Assembly (NCBI GenBank): GCA_964655485.1
Contig: CAZZMS010000111.1
Location: 1 to 16,111 of the forward strand
DNA length: 16,111 nt
Direction of reading: 5' to 3'
Source of the DNA: JANWYU01 sp964655485
Lineage (GTDB): Bacteria > Bdellovibrionota > Bdellovibrionia > Bdellovibrionales > Bdellovibrionaceae
The notes under the pieces were generated by a model. The model was not told where the DNA came from. It worked only from the letters and a program-made list of their open reading frames with translations, and ran no database searches. Shown here piece after piece: positions 14,509 to 16,111 of this stretch; the first letter of the stretch is position 1, and every line of letters starts with the position of its first letter. Made by a program: the position numbers and the translations under genes.

Positions 14509-15962
14509 CCCCTCATGGAGTTCATCAGAGTGAGTATTCGTGAGGTGGCACCTAGTCGTCTTTGAATGTGTTGCAGGAGAAGTTCCTTGCTCCTATGGTG
14601 AGGGGCTGGGTTTTCGTAGAGTTGCGCTAGTTGAGCTAGCCAATTGAGAAAATCGTGAGCGTTTGTAATGCACGTGACCGCATTGATCCCTGTCGCCAGT
14701 TCAATCTGCAGAAACTCCACGGCCTCTCGATTATTCGTATGATAGGGCCCTACACTCACCGGCACTCCGGCACAAAGGGGTTCCATCACACTGTGCACCT
14801 TGCTACGAAATGAACCTCCGACAAAAGCAAAATGTCCCTCCAGATAAAGGCGAGCTAGGTAACCCACTTGATCCACGATATATGCAATGCCAGGACTTTC
14901 TACTTCAAGGCTCTCGAGCTGCTGATGCGTGGGATATCCTTCTTTTAGAGTCGCTGTTACTTCAAGGGGGTTAGATAAGCTTTTATTTTTCAGTAAAGCA
15001 GAAAGACGTACGAGCTTAAAGCCTCGAGATTTAAAAAACTCCTCCCAGGGCTTGATGTATTTATCCTCAGGCTCGTGGGGAACTATGACCCACTCTTTGA
15101 TTAACCCAAGGGATTTGTGCCCGGATGAGCTTGATGGGTAAGAAGCACTTGCTAGCCCTGCTTTTAACCCCGCAAGAAGGACGCTCGTATCCTCGGGCCA
15201 CAAACTGGCTAAGATCCCACGGAGGCCTTGTGCTTGAGGTAACAATGTGGGCTGTGGCTTATCATAAAATCGCCACCAGGCTTGGTCGTAACGGGGATCT
15301 CCGGTAACACTTATTCGATGCGAATCCGTAAGCTGAGCGAGAGCCTCGGCGTCTTCGTCACTTACAACAGCTATTTCGGCGAACAGCGAATAATGGATTT
15401 TTTTGTAGTAACGGGGCAAGGCACTAACTTGGTCAGAGGCCTCGCTAACAGTGGCTGCAAACAACAGGCTTGGAATCCCCAAGGCCGAGGCGGCGTGCAG
15501 CAGTCCTAGCCATGCGTCAGTTCGGGCTATGGCGATAGCTTGCGGACGGTAGCGTTTTAAAAACCAATACTGCAATAAAAAAAAATCGAAGGGTAGGGGA
15601 GTGGTAAAAATCTGCTGATCGAGATCTTGACGGAACAAGTTCTCAAAAGAGGGGGAGCTGTAGGTCACGATGATGGGAGAGTTTGGGTATTTAGCGCGCC
15701 AGGCCCGGATGAGGGGTTTGGCATATTCAATCTCGCCGCTGGCAGCGTGAATGAGGAGGGGACGACTTATATCGACGTCCTTTTCGCTATTCCCTTCTTT
15801 ATTCAGTAACAAAACTGAAGAGCGAGGCCAAGACCTGAGCCATTTCAGCCGTAAAGAATCTCGAAATCGTTTTGGCCATACAGGCCAAAACACATGAGCC
15901 AAAAGAAATGTCGTGGGATAAAGTAAAAAATGATAGGTACAGAGAAAAAGCCATTTGACCAT
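14505..15962 (-). CDS. waaA: Kdo transferase-like protein (WaaA/KdtA, GT30), divergent
   Basis: A 485-residue glycosyltransferase of the WaaA type, which adds 3-deoxy-D-manno-octulosonate from CMP-Kdo to the lipid A precursor on the cytoplasmic side of the inner membrane. A hydrophobic N-terminus (residues 4-28) anchors it. Landmarks are IHAASGEIEYAKPLI (71-85, Glu77 the probable catalytic base), IVTYSSPSFENLF (98-110), PLPFDF (122-127), SVTGDPRYD (218-226), IVDQVGYLARLY (362-373), AFVGGSF (379-385) and MEPLCAGVPVSVGP (393-406). It is about 60 residues longer than common WaaA and departs from several usual motifs: HAASGE is one residue short of HAxSxGE, the usual MGEL has Tyr for Glu, and the usual GGHN is KVHS. 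It may use a different donor sugar or acceptor. The start follows the tRNA by 17 bases and has no clear ribosome site. The stop overlaps the chemoreceptor gene by four bases. Confidence 0.82.
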   Translation of the reverse strand: MVKWLFLCTYHFLLYPTTFLLAHVFWPVWPKRFRDSLRLKWLRSWPRSSVLLLNKEGNSEKDVDISRPLLIHAASGEIEYAKPLIRAWRAKYPNSPIIVTYSSPSFENLFRQDLDQQIFTTPLPFDFFLLQYWFLKRYRPQAIAIARTDAWLGLLHAASALGIPSLLFAATVSEASDQVSALPRYYKKIHYSLFAEIAVVSDEDAEALAQLTDSHRISVTGDPRYDQAWWRFYDKPQPTLLPQAQGLRGILASLWPEDTSVLLAGLKAGLASASYPSSSSGHKSLGLIKEWVIVPHEPEDKYIKPWEEFFKSRGFKLVRLSALLKNKSLSNPLEVTATLKEGYPTHQQLESLEVESPGIAYIVDQVGYLARLYLEGHFAFVGGSFRSKVHSVMEPLCAGVPVSVGPYHTNNREAVEFLQIELATGINAVTCITNAHDFLNWLAQLAQLYENPAPHHRSKELLLQHIQRRLGATSRILTLMNSMRG

Positions 15963-15979
15963 GGAAGCAAAGAGTAAAT

Positions 15980-16056
15980 TGGTAGGGGCTGAGGGACTTG
16001 AACCCCCGATCCGCCGGTTATGAGCCGGCTGCTTTAACCAACTAAGCTAGGCCCCC
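15980..16056 (-). tRNA. tRNA with CAU anticodon (elongator Met, or lysidine-type Ile)
   Basis: The minus strand folds as a full 77-base tRNA with encoded CCA (15982-15980). The anticodon stem GCCGG/CCGGC encloses CTCATAA, with anticodon CAT at 16022-16020. The T-loop is TTCAAGT (16002-15996) and the D-stem GCTT/AAGC pairs. The anticodon stem lacks the three G-C pairs of initiator tRNA in the usual order (it has CGG/CCG next to the loop), so it is an elongator Met or the Ile2 type with modified C34; the sequence alone does not settle this. The acceptor stem shows G1-U72 and a C7-A66 mismatch, which is unusual. Confidence 0.92.
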
Positions 16057-16111
16057 GTGGGGTAAAATACTCCCTAAAGCCTGTCTCTATTACACATCTC
16101 GGACCCACCGA

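Noticed and set aside
16057..16111. Promoter or second tRNA upstream of the tRNA on the minus strand
   Set aside because: TATTTT is a weak -10 match without a -35 at the right distance, and the remaining bases do not fold as a tRNA.

Overview
The window is bacterial and gene-dense. It looks like the 3' part of a division and cell wall (dcw) cluster from a diderm, LPS-making bacterium, followed by an accessory segment. Base composition looks close to balanced by eye. The combination of a complete murG-murC-murB-ftsQ-ftsA-ftsZ run, an LpxH-type hydrolase, a Kdo-transferase-like enzyme and a methyl-accepting protein indicates a motile Gram-negative. The somewhat divergent sequences make me think of Bdellovibrionota or a deltaproteobacterial-type lineage, but that placement is inference and not proven by the sequence.

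Positions 1-9901 (+ strand) are one long, tightly packed transcription block: the 3' end of murD, a small predicted lipoprotein, ftsW, murG, murC, murB, ftsQ, ftsA, ftsZ and an lpxH-like metallophosphoesterase. Several junctions overlap (ATGA at ftsW/murG and at murC/murB, 11 nt at murG/murC). This block makes and flips out the peptidoglycan precursor (MurD, MurC, MurB, MurG), polymerises septal glycan (FtsW) and builds the divisome (FtsQ, FtsA, FtsZ). A 14-pair hairpin fills the ftsQ-ftsA gap just before the ftsA ribosome binding site. No ddl lies between murB and ftsQ. The gene after ftsZ is lpxH-like, where enterobacteria have lpxC, so a lipid A step is again placed beside division genes.

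Positions 9935-11125 hold a major facilitator superfamily transporter. The 281-base gap after it holds a 124-base imperfect palindrome with 18-base perfect arms and a nested GGGC-TAAA-GCCC hairpin (REP or MITE-like), then a Rho-independent terminator.

Positions 11407-14508 hold a cysteine-rich membrane-anchored protein of unknown function, then a probable three-gene unit: a VOC/glyoxalase-fold protein, a membrane-anchored thioredoxin-like protein with a CxC motif, and a chemoreceptor-like protein whose membrane domain is rich in histidines. The last gene ends in a 4-base convergent overlap with a minus-strand waaA-like (GT30) gene. That gene lies 17 bases downstream of a minus-strand tRNA with a CAU anticodon.

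The most interesting items are the palindromic element, the ftsQ-ftsA hairpin, the altered D-Glu-site residues in MurD, the VOC/CxC/chemoreceptor cassette, and the divergent WaaA behind a tRNA with unusual acceptor-stem pairs.
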